This document shows positions 1 through 7,259 of a stretch of 25,034 nt of DNA, piece after piece. Each line of letters opens with the position of its first letter. The stretch's first letter is position 1. The translations under genes and the position numbers were made by a program. The DNA comes from SFTH01 sp963643985 (GTDB taxonomy: Bacteria; Bacillota; Clostridia; Christensenellales; Aristaeellaceae), in contig CAVINP010000020.1 of NCBI GenBank assembly GCA_963643985.1, positions 1-25,034 on the forward strand, in the 5' to 3' direction. Below the pieces are notes generated by a model that saw only the letters and a program-made list of their open reading frames with translations, ran no database searches and was not told the origin of the DNA.

Positions 1-53
1 ACGCCTGCAACTACTACCGCGTGGCCGTGACCATCGACGGTGTGGAAATCTGA
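1..53 (+). CDS. 3' end of an unidentified gene (partial)
   Basis: Only the last 16 complete codons (from base 3) and a TGA stop are in the window. They encode a tail ending in TIDGVEI. The reading is favoured over the other frames because the stop lies 7 bases before a strong rho-independent terminator, as expected for the end of a transcribed gene. The tail is too short to assign to a family, so no function is proposed. Confidence 0.45.
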   Translation, partial: ACNYYRVAVTIDGVEI

Positions 54-59
54 CAAATA

Positions 60-87
60 AAAAAACGGCCTTCGGGCCGTTTTTTTA
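60..87. terminator. Bidirectional rho-independent terminator
   Basis: ACGGCC (65-70) pairs with GGCCGT (75-80) around a TTCG loop. An A-run lies on the left and a T-run on the right, so the hairpin is followed by a U-tract on either strand. It sits between the end of the + strand gene at base 53 and the end of the minus-strand operon at base 115, and can serve both. Confidence 0.93.
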
Positions 88-114
88 TGCCTGAGATTCC
101 GTAGTTTCCGACCG

Positions 115-354
115 CTAGTCCAGAAATTCGTCCTTTTCGCGCTCGGGTGTGTTCGTGGTTTCTTCGGAATCGTTGAATATTTCATCCATAAGCATGGAAT
201 CAAACTTCAGGCTTTTCAGGTTTTCCCGGCTGACAACGCTGTTCGTGCCGAGACATGCCTTGCAGCGGTAGCCGCAGGCGGGGCAGACGCAACCCAGTTC
301 CAGACCTTCGGACTGCGCCATATAGACGCCGCATTCATGGCAACTGCATCTCAT
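115..354 (-). CDS. Small Cys-rich zinc-ribbon-like protein (79 aa), function unknown
   Basis: The protein begins with a Cys-rich segment: C3-x-C5-x2-C8, then C22-x-C24-x2-C27-x3-C31-x2-C34, followed by an acidic, probably disordered tail ending in FLD. Eight Cys in the first 34 residues suggest two small metal-binding knuckles, but I do not recognise a named family. The ATG at 354 has an AGGGAG ribosome site about 10 bases upstream and overlaps the end of the NUDIX gene by 20 bases, so it is the last cistron of the minus-strand operon and ends just before the terminator at 60-87. A metal-binding or protein-interaction role is inferred only from the Cys spacing. Confidence 0.72.
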   Translation of the reverse strand: MRCSCHECGVYMAQSEGLELGCVCPACGYRCKACLGTNSVVSRENLKSLKFDSMLMDEIFNDSEETTNTPEREKDEFLD

Positions 355-823
355 GCTGACTCATCTCCCTTCCGTTCAGCACGGCTCGTATCAGCTTATC
401 ACCGTTGTATTCCAATCGCAGGTGAAATTCGGACACATTTTCTCTGAGCAGCCTCAGAAAGATGCGATCGCCCTCCCAAAGCTCGAGCTGCGGTACCTCA
501 CGCTTATCGATCCACACAAGATCACCCTCGTTGCAAACGATCAAATCACCTGTCCATGCATCGGCAGTGTAAAGGTGCATCTGCTCATCTTCGGCTATGT
601 CGGATATGAAATCGACGATGCCGCGCTTTCGGTAATACGTCAGCGTCAGACCCGTTTCCTCGCGCACCTCGCGCAGCAGGCACTGATCGATCGTTTCGCC
701 GATTTCAAGACCGCCGCCGACGCCGATCCATTTGTCATGGTTCAGGTCATTATTCTTCTTTGTGCGGTGCAGCATAAGATATTGCTCCCCGCTTTCCAAA
801 TAACAGAGCGTAGATACCCTCAT
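335..823 (-). CDS. NUDIX hydrolase (MutT / 8-oxo-dGTP diphosphatase-like)
   Basis: This 162-residue protein has a perfect NUDIX box, G-x5-E-x7-REVREETGL, at residues 37-59, where the Glu residues bind Mg2+ and catalyse hydrolysis of nucleoside-diphosphate-linked substrates. The preceding HDKWIGVGGG segment (29-38) resembles Firmicutes MutT-type enzymes that clean oxidised dGTP from the nucleotide pool, but NUDIX substrates are hard to predict and another nucleotide is possible. Its ATG overlaps the stop of the DUF3783 gene as ATGA (820-823), which implies translational coupling, and a GAGGGGAAG ribosome site lies inside the upstream gene. The fold and catalytic class are secure; the substrate is inferred. 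Confidence 0.9.
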   Translation of the reverse strand: MRVSTLCYLESGEQYLMLHRTKKNNDLNHDKWIGVGGGLEIGETIDQCLLREVREETGLTLTYYRKRGIVDFISDIAEDEQMHLYTADAWTGDLIVCNEGDLVWIDKREVPQLELWEGDRIFLRLLRENVSEFHLRLEYNGDKLIRAVLNGREMSQHEMQLP

Positions 824-1212
824 ATTTGCTTCCCCTCGGTGGGTATGCCGTGCATGGCATTGTGTTCCCTGAGCAACTCATCGTGCAGACGCACGCTGTC
901 CCATGCTTCATTTGTGGGCGTGAGCACGGCTTTGAGTGCTATCGTGGGCACTTTGCCGCGCTTGAGCGCGTTCAGAAAGGCCTGCAGAAGCCGATTGTTG
1001 AAATTGACCATCACCAGCATCTCTTCAATGAAGCCCTCGCCGCTGTATACGCTGTCAACTCGGGCGCGCAGCCCCGCCAGAGCGGCAAGGGGTTGTGCAT
1101 AATCCGAACGGTGAACGCTCAGACAGCGGATTTTCAGTTGCGAGCAGACGAAAATCAGCTTGAGCAGCTGCGGCTTATCCAGATTGTACGTCAGTATCAG
1201 CGGCTCGGTCAT
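820..1212 (-). CDS. DUF3783 domain protein
   Basis: This 130-residue protein matches the DUF3783 family pattern as I know it: an N-terminal YNLD segment (residues 9-12), a central hydrophobic MLVM stretch, and a conserved KAVLTPTNEAW-type motif near residues 93-104. The family is widespread in anaerobic Firmicutes and has no established biochemical role. The start at 1212 has an AAGGGA ribosome site, 16 bases separate it from the upstream DUF4432 gene, and a 4-base overlap joins it to the NUDIX gene. It is predicted soluble, with no signal peptide or membrane segment. Confidence 0.85.
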   Translation of the reverse strand: MTEPLILTYNLDKPQLLKLIFVCSQLKIRCLSVHRSDYAQPLAALAGLRARVDSVYSGEGFIEEMLVMVNFNNRLLQAFLNALKRGKVPTIALKAVLTPTNEAWDSVRLHDELLREHNAMHGIPTEGKQI

Positions 1213-1228
1213 AGCTCATTCAATCCCT

Positions 1229-2284
1229 TCAGGCCTTGTGTGCGATGGATTTGTAGTGCTCGATCGTGGCCTTGTCCTCCGTCAGCTCGATGGAGACGTT
1301 GTATTCGCGGCTTTCACCCGGCTCAAGGTAGGTGAGTAGGCCGTCCCTGCGGGCATCGGCACGGTTCATGACACCGCTCGTGGTCGGCTCGAGGCCCAGC
1401 GCGTATTCTCCCGCACGCATGCACTTCCACTCGCACATCAGCGGCAGCACCTTCTGATCAAAGCGGACAATGGCAGCCAGACCCAGATTCTCGTTGTGCA
1501 GCATGGCAAAAGCTTCGCCGCTTTCGGGCTGTTCGGTGTGGAAGTAGCACTGCTCGTCGCGGCCGCAGTCGGGTGCTTCCATTTCAAAATAGTTGTGCAT
1601 GCCCTCTTCGGCAAACTCCGTGCGTGCCTCGACCTTGCCCGCGCTGAAGTAAGCCTTGGCCCCTGCGTCCAGCATGGGATAGCCGAAGTTGATGTGATAG
1701 ATCAGCATCACGGGCTGTTTTTCGTAGCTCTGATTGATAACAGTATCATGCACATGGATGATATCGCGTTCGGACTCAAGCTTGAAGTCGCGCTTCATGA
1801 GCATGTCCGTGGCAAAGACCTCGGCTTCGTGCACCTGGCCGGAAACGCGGATCACGCGCTCGTCTCCCTCATAGTCCACGCGTGCACAGACCTGTTCAGC
1901 AGGTGTGTTGTTCAGCGGACCGTGCAGCCCCAGAGATTTGTCACCGTCAACACCTGCAGCACCGGCATAGGTGATGCCGCAGGTGGCCATCATGCCGCCG
2001 TAGAACTGCTTGAGGAAACCCGAACCGCCGTCTTCCCGGTACAGGGCGGGGGAGCGCATGCTGACCTTGTTGCGCAGGCCGATGTTGATGCCCTTGTAGG
2101 TCAGCTCGGAGATGTCCAAAGCACGATCGGCCAGCAGGGTCAGCTGCAGGTTTTTGCCATTCTTCAGGTCAAGTGCACGCAGACCGCGGGACGGGCCGTC
2201 GTTGTAGAGATAATCCTTGATGCCGCAATATGCATCCAGATTGTTGCACTTCTGGCGAAGTTCGTATTCCTGAGATTTTTTCAT
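1229..2284 (-). CDS. DUF4432 family protein (galactose mutarotase-like fold)
   Basis: This 351-residue protein has the layout of DUF4432/aldose-1-epimerase-like proteins: ADRALDIS at 52-59, LGLHGP at 118-123, IYHINFGYP at 195-203, CEWKCM at 284-289 and GLEPTT at 297-302. His121, His197 and Glu299 sit where the beta-sandwich mutarotase superfamily places sugar-binding and catalytic residues. It probably acts on a carbohydrate in the cytoplasm, but no substrate is established for most of the family. The ATG has a GGAGG ribosome site about 10 bases upstream, and the gene leads the four-gene minus-strand operon. No sugar transporter or kinase is nearby to suggest a substrate. Confidence 0.87.
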   Translation of the reverse strand: MKKSQEYELRQKCNNLDAYCGIKDYLYNDGPSRGLRALDLKNGKNLQLTLLADRALDISELTYKGINIGLRNKVSMRSPALYREDGGSGFLKQFYGGMMATCGITYAGAAGVDGDKSLGLHGPLNNTPAEQVCARVDYEGDERVIRVSGQVHEAEVFATDMLMKRDFKLESERDIIHVHDTVINQSYEKQPVMLIYHINFGYPMLDAGAKAYFSAGKVEARTEFAEEGMHNYFEMEAPDCGRDEQCYFHTEQPESGEAFAMLHNENLGLAAIVRFDQKVLPLMCEWKCMRAGEYALGLEPTTSGVMNRADARRDGLLTYLEPGESREYNVSIELTEDKATIEHYKSIAHKA

Positions 2285-2394
2285 ATGGGGTAGCCTCCGT
2301 TTCTGTTATTTGATTTTAAAACCTGTTACCGGGCTTTTCTGCGCGTAATGCTTTGTGAGCATGAAATTCCTTTACACAGCCCGAATTTATTTAT

Positions 2395-2422
2395 ATTATA
2401 CACGATTTCACATAAAAAGCAA
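2395..2422 (-). promoter_or_regulatory. Candidate promoter of the DUF4432-DUF3783-NUDIX operon
   Basis: On the minus strand there is a perfect TATAAT (2400-2395) preceded by TTGCTT (2422-2417) with a 16-base spacer. Only the first three bases of the -35 box match consensus. It would give a leader of about 105 bases. The leader contains a small inverted repeat, ATGCT-5-AGCAT, at 2348-2362. The region 2285-2583 is A+T-rich and otherwise holds no gene. Confidence 0.5.
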
Positions 2423-2520
2423 TCGATTTCAATAAAAGACATGCTGCAATGCAAGTATAGAATGGCGAACGAATCAATGCCCCACGGATCATTGCAAAGC
2501 AAATTTTTAACAATGAAATA

Positions 2521-2550
2521 TGGAAAAGGACGAAGCCGTTCGGCTATAAT
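2521..2550 (+). promoter_or_regulatory. Candidate promoter of the M18 aminopeptidase gene
   Basis: A perfect TATAAT lies at 2545-2550, with a weak TGGAAA -35 candidate at 2521-2526 and an 18-base spacer. The start codon at 2584 has a GGGGGAGAG ribosome site just upstream. The -10 is convincing; the -35 is weak. Confidence 0.45.
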
Positions 2551-2583
2551 AAAATCAGTGAACACAAACAAGGGGGAGAGAGT

Positions 2584-3891
2584 ATGCAATACACCATCGA
2601 CGGCCTGTGCGGTTTTTTGCGCAAGGCTGTCAGCAGTTTTCATGCCGTGCAGGAGATGACGCGGATTCTGGAAGAGGCCGGTTTTACACGCCTGCAGGAG
2701 GGGCAAAAGTGGACGCTTGCACCCGGCGGCAAATACTGCTTCACGCGCAATTGTTCGAGCCTCATCGCTTTTGAAATCCCGAAAGCGGGTTTTGCACCGA
2801 TCTGCGCCGTGGCCAGCCACAGCGATTCGCCGGTATTTCGCATCAAGCAGAATGCCGAGATCGAGGTTCAGGGCAAGTATACGCTGCTCAACGCGGAACG
2901 TTACGGCGGCATGATCATGAGCACCTGGATGGATCGTCCGCTCTCCGTGGCCGGCCGCGTGCTCATCAGAAATGAACACGGCCTTGAAACGCGGCTCGTA
3001 AACCTTGACCGAGATACGCTGATCATTCCCAACCTCGCCATCCACATGAACCGCGAAGTGAACGACAGCAACCGTCTGAATGCACAGGTGGATATGCAGC
3101 CGCTGCTGGGCGACATCACGGCCAAAGACAGTTTCATGCAGATGATTGCCGAAAGTGCGGACACGGATGCGGAGTCGATCATCGGCAGCGATCTCTATCT
3201 CTACAACCGCATGGCACCGAGCATCTGGGGCAGGGAAGGGGAGTACATTTCCGCGGCGCGTCTGGATGATCTGGAGTGCGCATACACCTCATTGTGCGCT
3301 TTTACCGAGGCAGAGATCGGCGACCACATCAACTGTTTCTGCTGTTTTGACAACGAAGAGGTGGGCAGCGGTACGCGTCAGGGCGCAGATTCAACGCTCT
3401 TTTACGATGCGCTGCGCCGCATAGCCTCTGCGCTTTGCGCGGACGGGGAGGACTTCCGTGCGGCACTGGCTTCGAGTTTCATGGTCTCAGCAGACAATGC
3501 GCACGCAATGCACCCGCAGCACCCGGAGAAGTACGATCAGACGAACCGCGTTTTCATGAATGAGGGCGTAGTCATCAAATTCAGTGCCAACCAGAAATAC
3601 ACCACGGACGGCATCAGCTGCGCACTCTTTGCCGACATCTGCCGCCGCGCGGACGTGCCGGTGCAGTACTTCGCCAACCGCTCGGACATGGTGGGCGGTT
3701 CCACGTTGGGCAATATCTCCGGCGCGCACGTGTCGATTCCGACGGTGGACATAGGCCTTGCTCAACTGGCAATGCATTCCGCCTACGAGACGGCAGGCAC
3801 GCGGGATGCCGCGTATATGGCGAAAGCCCTTCAAAAGTGCTACGAGAGCGAGATCAGGACCGTGTTCGACGGCGTATACGATTTGCAATAA
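2584..3891 (+). CDS. apeB: M18 family metallo-aminopeptidase
   Basis: This 435-residue cytoplasmic enzyme belongs to peptidase family M18 (aspartyl aminopeptidase type), a binuclear zinc exopeptidase that removes N-terminal residues, often acidic ones, from peptides. Visible motifs are SFHAV at 18-22, ASHSDSP at 77-83 (zinc ligand His79), RLDDL at 226-230 (bridging Asp), DNEEVGS at 256-262 (catalytic Glu258, ligand Glu259), SADNAHAMHP at 302-311 (ligand Asp304), STLGNI at 373-378 and a C-terminal AMHS with His398. All five expected metal ligands are present and the length is normal. It is monocistronic, with its own candidate promoter and another promoter directly downstream. Amino acid preference cannot be read from the sequence. 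Confidence 0.96.
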   Translation: MQYTIDGLCGFLRKAVSSFHAVQEMTRILEEAGFTRLQEGQKWTLAPGGKYCFTRNCSSLIAFEIPKAGFAPICAVASHSDSPVFRIKQNAEIEVQGKYTLLNAERYGGMIMSTWMDRPLSVAGRVLIRNEHGLETRLVNLDRDTLIIPNLAIHMNREVNDSNRLNAQVDMQPLLGDITAKDSFMQMIAESADTDAESIIGSDLYLYNRMAPSIWGREGEYISAARLDDLECAYTSLCAFTEAEIGDHINCFCCFDNEEVGSGTRQGADSTLFYDALRRIASALCADGEDFRAALASSFMVSADNAHAMHPQHPEKYDQTNRVFMNEGVVIKFSANQKYTTDGISCALFADICRRADVPVQYFANRSDMVGGSTLGNISGAHVSIPTVDIGLAQLAMHSAYETAGTRDAAYMAKALQKCYESEIRTVFDGVYDLQ

Positions 3892-3897
3892 TTATGC

Positions 3898-3926
3898 TTG
3901 CATAAGCGCAGGTCATATTGTATAAT
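3898..3926 (+). promoter_or_regulatory. Candidate promoter of the DUF362-DUF2284 operon
   Basis: A perfect TATAAT (3921-3926) is preceded by TTGCAT (3898-3903) with an optimal 17-base spacer. It starts 7 bases after the aminopeptidase stop and lies about 45 bases before the DUF362 start codon, which has a GGAGGT ribosome site. Confidence 0.65.
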
Positions 3927-3968
3927 AATATAGCATGATATACGTTTACATACGGAGGTAGAATCAGC

Positions 3969-5102
3969 ATGGAAAAATCCAAGGTTTATTTTACGGATTT
4001 CCGCGTGAAGCCCGGCCAGCCGGGGTTGGCGCACAAACTTCGCAGTCTGATGGAGAAGGCCGGCATAGGTTCCATTGACATGGACGGCAAGTTTGTGGCC
4101 ATCAAGATGCACTTCGGCGAGGCGGGCAACCTGAGCTTCCTGCGCCCGAACTATGCCAGAGCCGTGGTCGATCTGGTCAAGGAAATGGGTGGACAGCCGT
4201 ATCTGACCGACTGCAATACGATGTATCCCGGCAGCCGCAAGAACGCGCTGGAGCATCTGCAGTGCGCATGGGAGAATGGTTTTACCCCGCTGACGGTGGG
4301 CTGCCCGATACTCATCGGTGACGGTCTGCGCGGCACGGATGACGTGGCCGTACCCGTGCAGGGCGGCGAGTACATCAAAGAGGCCTATATTGGCCGCGCC
4401 GTGATGGATGCGGACATCGTCATCAGCCTGACGCACTTCAAGGGACACGAGATCACGGGCTTCGGCGGCGCGATGAAGAACATCGGCATGGGCTGCGGCT
4501 CGCGCATGGGCAAGAAGGATCAGCATTCCAGCGGCAAGCCGTCCATTGCGGAGGCGCTGTGCCGCGGCTGCGGACGCTGCCGGAGGGAGTGCGCCAACGG
4601 CGGACTGGAATACGACGAAGCGAAGCACAAGATGCATGTCAACTATGACAACTGCGTCGGCTGCGGGCGCTGCCTGGGCGCGTGCGGCTTTGATGCCATT
4701 GACTTTGTGCAGAACAATGCCGCAGATGATCTCAACCGCCGCATGGCGGAGTATGCCAAGGCGGTGCTCGACGGCAGACCGAGCTTCCATGCCTCGCTGG
4801 TGTGCGACATTTCGCCGAACTGTGACTGCCATCCGGAAAATGACGCTCCCATACTGCCCAACATCGGCATGTTCGCATCCTTTGATCCGGTCGCGCTGGA
4901 TCAGGCCTGCGCGGATGCCTGCATGAAGGCCACGCCGCTGCCCAACAGCCAGCTGGGCGACAACATGCGCCGCAAGGGCTTTGTGGATATGGGAGATGTG
5001 TTCAAGAACACCAAGCCCGACATCGAGTGGCGCAGCTGTCTGGAGCACGCCGAGAAGATCGGTCTGGGCAGCCGCGAGTACGAGATAATCACGATGAAGT
5101 AA
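3969..5102 (+). CDS. DUF362 domain protein with two [4Fe-4S] ferredoxin motifs
   Basis: This 377-residue protein is a DUF362 family member with an embedded bacterial-type ferredoxin module. DUF362 signatures include KMHFGE at 46-51 and the THFKGHEITGFGGAMKNIGMG region at 155-175. The iron-sulfur module has C198/C201/C204/C208 and C229/C232/C235/C239, two classic CxxCxxCx3C clusters. A further Cys-rich stretch (CDISPNCDCHPEND) follows near 284-297. The family is common in anaerobes; its role in electron transfer or in assembling a cofactor has not been settled. It forms an operon with the DUF2284 gene 18 bases downstream. No signal peptide or membrane span is seen, so it is probably cytoplasmic. 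Confidence 0.93.
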   Translation: MEKSKVYFTDFRVKPGQPGLAHKLRSLMEKAGIGSIDMDGKFVAIKMHFGEAGNLSFLRPNYARAVVDLVKEMGGQPYLTDCNTMYPGSRKNALEHLQCAWENGFTPLTVGCPILIGDGLRGTDDVAVPVQGGEYIKEAYIGRAVMDADIVISLTHFKGHEITGFGGAMKNIGMGCGSRMGKKDQHSSGKPSIAEALCRGCGRCRRECANGGLEYDEAKHKMHVNYDNCVGCGRCLGACGFDAIDFVQNNAADDLNRRMAEYAKAVLDGRPSFHASLVCDISPNCDCHPENDAPILPNIGMFASFDPVALDQACADACMKATPLPNSQLGDNMRRKGFVDMGDVFKNTKPDIEWRSCLEHAEKIGLGSREYEIITMK

Positions 5103-5120
5103 GGAAATCAGGGAAATCAG

Positions 5121-5654
5121 ATGAACAAGGACCTGTTGGAGAAACAGCTGGCTGAACTGCCGCTGTATCAGTATGCCTTCGTCAACACAAAGGATCTGTG
5201 CTTTACCGAGCGCGTGCGCTGGATCTGCGAACACGAATGCCCGATGTACAACAGCACCTGGGCATGTCCGCCGGCTGTGGGCAGCGTTGAGGAGTGCCGC
5301 ACGCGTTGCCTTCGCTTTGATGAGGCACTGCTGATCTCCACAATCACGGAGGTCAATGATATCGCCGATCTGAACGAGACGCTGGCTACGCGCCCCGAGC
5401 ATGAGAGGATCACCCGACGGGTGCGCGATATGGTCGCGGCGCAGTGCGGGGAGACGATGGTGCTCTCCACCGAGGCCTGTGCCATATGTGAAAAGTGCGC
5501 CTGGCCCGACGCGCCCTGCCGCCACCCCGAGTGCATGTTTCCCTGCGTGGAGAGCCATGGCATACTGGCTACGGATCTGGCCGGCAAGCTCGGCATCGAA
5601 TTCATAAGCGGCTGCAACCTGGTCACCTGGTATTCTCTGATATTCTATCGCTGA
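5121..5654 (+). CDS. DUF2284 family Cys-rich metal-binding protein
   Basis: This 177-residue protein carries 14 cysteines. Motifs fit DUF2284, predicted metal-binding proteins of anaerobes: CEHECPMYNSTWACPP at 36-51, CAICEKCAWPDAPCRHPEC at 120-138, and C142 and C165 further on. The groups probably bind iron-sulfur or zinc centres, but the cofactor and reaction are unknown. It follows the DUF362 ferredoxin gene by 18 bases and precedes a strong terminator, so the two genes are one transcription unit and probably work together in a redox step. That partnership is inference from gene order. The ATG at 5121 is preceded only by the weak Shine-Dalgarno-like AAGGAAAT, suggesting coupling to the upstream gene. 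Confidence 0.88.
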   Translation: MNKDLLEKQLAELPLYQYAFVNTKDLCFTERVRWICEHECPMYNSTWACPPAVGSVEECRTRCLRFDEALLISTITEVNDIADLNETLATRPEHERITRRVRDMVAAQCGETMVLSTEACAICEKCAWPDAPCRHPECMFPCVESHGILATDLAGKLGIEFISGCNLVTWYSLIFYR

Positions 5655-5671
5655 CTGATCCAAATAAATTT

Positions 5672-5705
5672 CGGCGACTCACGCGTGCGTGGGTCGCCGT
5701 TTTTC
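5672..5705 (+). terminator. Rho-independent terminator after the DUF362-DUF2284 operon
   Basis: CGGCGACTCACGC (5672-5684) and GCGTGGGTCGCCG (5687-5699) form a stem with a single T-G wobble, followed by a T-run. It lies 17 bases after the DUF2284 stop codon. Confidence 0.93.
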
Positions 5706-5895
5706 AGCTTTCGGAACCCGAAAAAGCGAAATCAAAGCGGTTATAATCCGAAAAAGGCGGAAAAATTCGGTTTATACGCACATTGAGGCTGGATTTTATG
5801 TACAACATTCGGTTTGGTTTTCCGAAACTATTTCGGAAATGCTGCTTGAAATTTGGGTTTTAACCAACAATTAAACTAAATAACACCGGAATCAC
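5706..5895 (+). other. Gene-free A+T-rich spacer with recurring TTCGG/CCGAA words
   Basis: No credible gene lies between 5655 and 5974. The part upstream of the liv promoter has repeated short words: TTTCGGAA (5709-5716), CCGAAAAA (5718-5725 and 5748-5755), ATTCGGTTT (5765-5773 and 5807-5815), and a perfect 9-base inverted repeat (5819-5839). A lone TATAAT at 5742-5747 has no convincing -35 box. The clustering suggests binding sites for a regulator of the liv operon, but no known operator is recognised. Confidence 0.5.
5819..5839. repeat. Perfect 9-bp inverted repeat upstream of the liv promoter
   Basis: TTTCCGAAA (5819-5827) and TTTCGGAAA (5831-5839) are exact reverse complements separated by CTA. 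There is no T-run after it and no transcript is expected to end here, so a protein-binding site is more likely than a terminator. It is centred about 70 bases upstream of the liv -35 box. Confidence 0.75.
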
Positions 5896-5924
5896 TTGAC
5901 ATATCGGGCGCTTCGCCGTAAAAT
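5896..5924 (+). promoter_or_regulatory. livK promoter: Strong sigma-70-type promoter of the liv operon
   Basis: TTGACA (5896-5901) and TAAAAT (5919-5924) are separated by exactly 17 bases, matching 6/6 and 5/6 of the consensus. The predicted transcript start is near 5931. The start codon at 5975 follows an AGGGAGGG ribosome site. Confidence 0.88.
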
Positions 5925-5927
5925 CTA

Positions 5928-5952
5928 GTGCAACAACAAAAAGTTGTTGTAC
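5928..5952. repeat. Inverted repeat at the predicted 5' end of the liv transcript
   Basis: GTGCAACAAC (5928-5937) and GTTGTTGTAC (5943-5952) pair over 10 positions with one G-T wobble around a five-A loop. It begins at or just before the predicted transcript start, so it could be an operator overlapping +1 or a hairpin protecting the mRNA 5' end. It has no following T-run. Confidence 0.75.
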
Positions 5953-5974
5953 ATCAATTAGGGAGGGTACTGTT

Positions 5975-7141
5975 ATGAAGAAAATCGTTGCTCTCGCACT
6001 GACCGTGGCAATGCTCGTGGTCATGGGTTCCGCTTGTTTCGCTGAGGAACAGGACACCATTAAGATCGGCTTTATCGGCCCGCTGACCGGCGCGGCTGCT
6101 GTATATGGCATCTCCTGCATGCAGGGCGTTGAAATCGCCGTTGAAGAAATCAATGCGCAGGGTGGCCTGCAGATCGAACTGAATGCTCAGGACGATGAGC
6201 ATGACGCCGAGAAGTCCGTCAATGCCTACAACAACCTCTGGGACTGGGGCGCACAGATGATCGTCGGCTGCGTCACCACTTCTCCCTGCAAGGCCGTTGC
6301 AACCGAGGCCTACAATGACCGCATGTTCATGATGACCCCGTCCGCATCTTCTCCGGAAGTCACCGCAGACAAGGACAACATGTATCAGGTCTGCTTCTCC
6401 GATCCTGCTCAGGGCACTGCTTCCGCCGAGTACATCGCCGAAAACAAGCTGGCCACCAAGGTCGCCGTGATCTACAACAACGCCGACGCATACTCCACCG
6501 GCATCTATCAGAACTTCGCCACCGAGGCTGAGGCTCTCGGTCTGGAGATCGTCTCCGCTACCACCTTCACCGACGACACCACCGACTTCTCCGTGCAGCT
6601 GACCGATGCCAAGGACAACGGCGCTGAACTGGTCTTCCTGCCCATCTACTACACCCCCGCTTCCATGATCCTGAACCAGGCCGCTGCCATGGAATTTGCG
6701 CCCACCTTCTTCGGCGTTGACGGCATGGACGGCATCCTGACTCTCGAAGGCTTTGACACCTCTCTGGCCGAGGGCGTGTATCTGCTGACTCCCTTCGCAG
6801 CCGATGCAGAAGACGAGGCCACTCAGGCTTTTGTATCCACCTATGAAGCCAAGTACGGCGACACCCCCACTCAGTTCTCCGCAGACGGCTACGATGCAGT
6901 GTACGCGCTCTATGAGGCGGCTGTTGCCGGCGGCATCACTTCCGAAACCTCTCCCGAGGATGCCTGCGAAATCCTGGTTGCTCAGATGCAGCAGATCACC
7001 GTCGAAGGCCTGACCGGTACGATGGACTGGAATGAGAACGGCGAAGTGTCCAAGACGCCCAAGGCCGTTATCATCAAGGACGGTGCCTATGTCTCCGCAG
7101 AGGCCGTCGAGGAAACCACCGCTGAAACCGAAGCCGAATAA
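5975..7141 (+). CDS. livK: Branched-chain amino acid ABC transporter, substrate-binding protein
   Basis: This 388-residue extracytoplasmic receptor delivers Leu/Ile/Val-type amino acids to the LivHM permease. An N-terminal MKK, a hydrophobic core and a Cys at 21 form the export signal. The mature part opens with IKIGFIGPLTGAAAVYG (28-44) and continues with GVEIAVEEINAQGG, the signature of type I periplasmic-binding (LivJ/LivK) proteins. The residues before Cys21 (GSA) do not give a typical lipobox, so lipid anchoring is uncertain. The C-terminus is an acidic Glu/Thr/Ala tail. It is the first gene of livKHMGF, with a strong promoter and a hairpin after it. Ligand specificity is assumed from the gene set; related receptors bind amides or other amino acids. 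Confidence 0.93.
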   Translation: MKKIVALALTVAMLVVMGSACFAEEQDTIKIGFIGPLTGAAAVYGISCMQGVEIAVEEINAQGGLQIELNAQDDEHDAEKSVNAYNNLWDWGAQMIVGCVTTSPCKAVATEAYNDRMFMMTPSASSPEVTADKDNMYQVCFSDPAQGTASAEYIAENKLATKVAVIYNNADAYSTGIYQNFATEAEALGLEIVSATTFTDDTTDFSVQLTDAKDNGAELVFLPIYYTPASMILNQAAAMEFAPTFFGVDGMDGILTLEGFDTSLAEGVYLLTPFAADAEDEATQAFVSTYEAKYGDTPTQFSADGYDAVYALYEAAVAGGITSETSPEDACEILVAQMQQITVEGLTGTMDWNENGEVSKTPKAVIIKDGAYVSAEAVEETTAETEAE

Positions 7142-7165
7142 AGGCGAAATAACTGTTATTTATTG

Positions 7166-7200
7166 GGAGAATGTCGCCAAAAGCGGCATTCTCCTCTTTT
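7166..7200 (+). terminator. Attenuating terminator between livK and livH
   Basis: GGAGAATGTCGC (7166-7177) pairs with GCGGCATTCTCC (7183-7194) around CAAAA, with one T-G wobble, and is followed by TCTTTT. It begins 24 bases after the livK stop, and I see no clear promoter between it and livH, so partial read-through is expected. That would yield more binding protein than membrane components. Confidence 0.85.
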
Positions 7201-7259
7201 CAAATTTACACGCGTGTGATACGCTGAAGCATAAGAATGTTTAACGGAGTGGATGTTGC

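Noticed and set aside
3840..5663. 607-residue open frame on the minus strand, antisense to the DUF362 and DUF2284 genes
   Set aside because: Its frame opposes two genes with clear family motifs, promoter and terminator. The translation is Ala/His/Arg/Val-rich low-complexity sequence typical of antisense frames in G+C-rich DNA, with no recognisable domain.
5689..5874. 61-residue + strand frame in the spacer before livK
   Set aside because: It starts inside a terminator hairpin, lacks a ribosome site and has no recognisable features.
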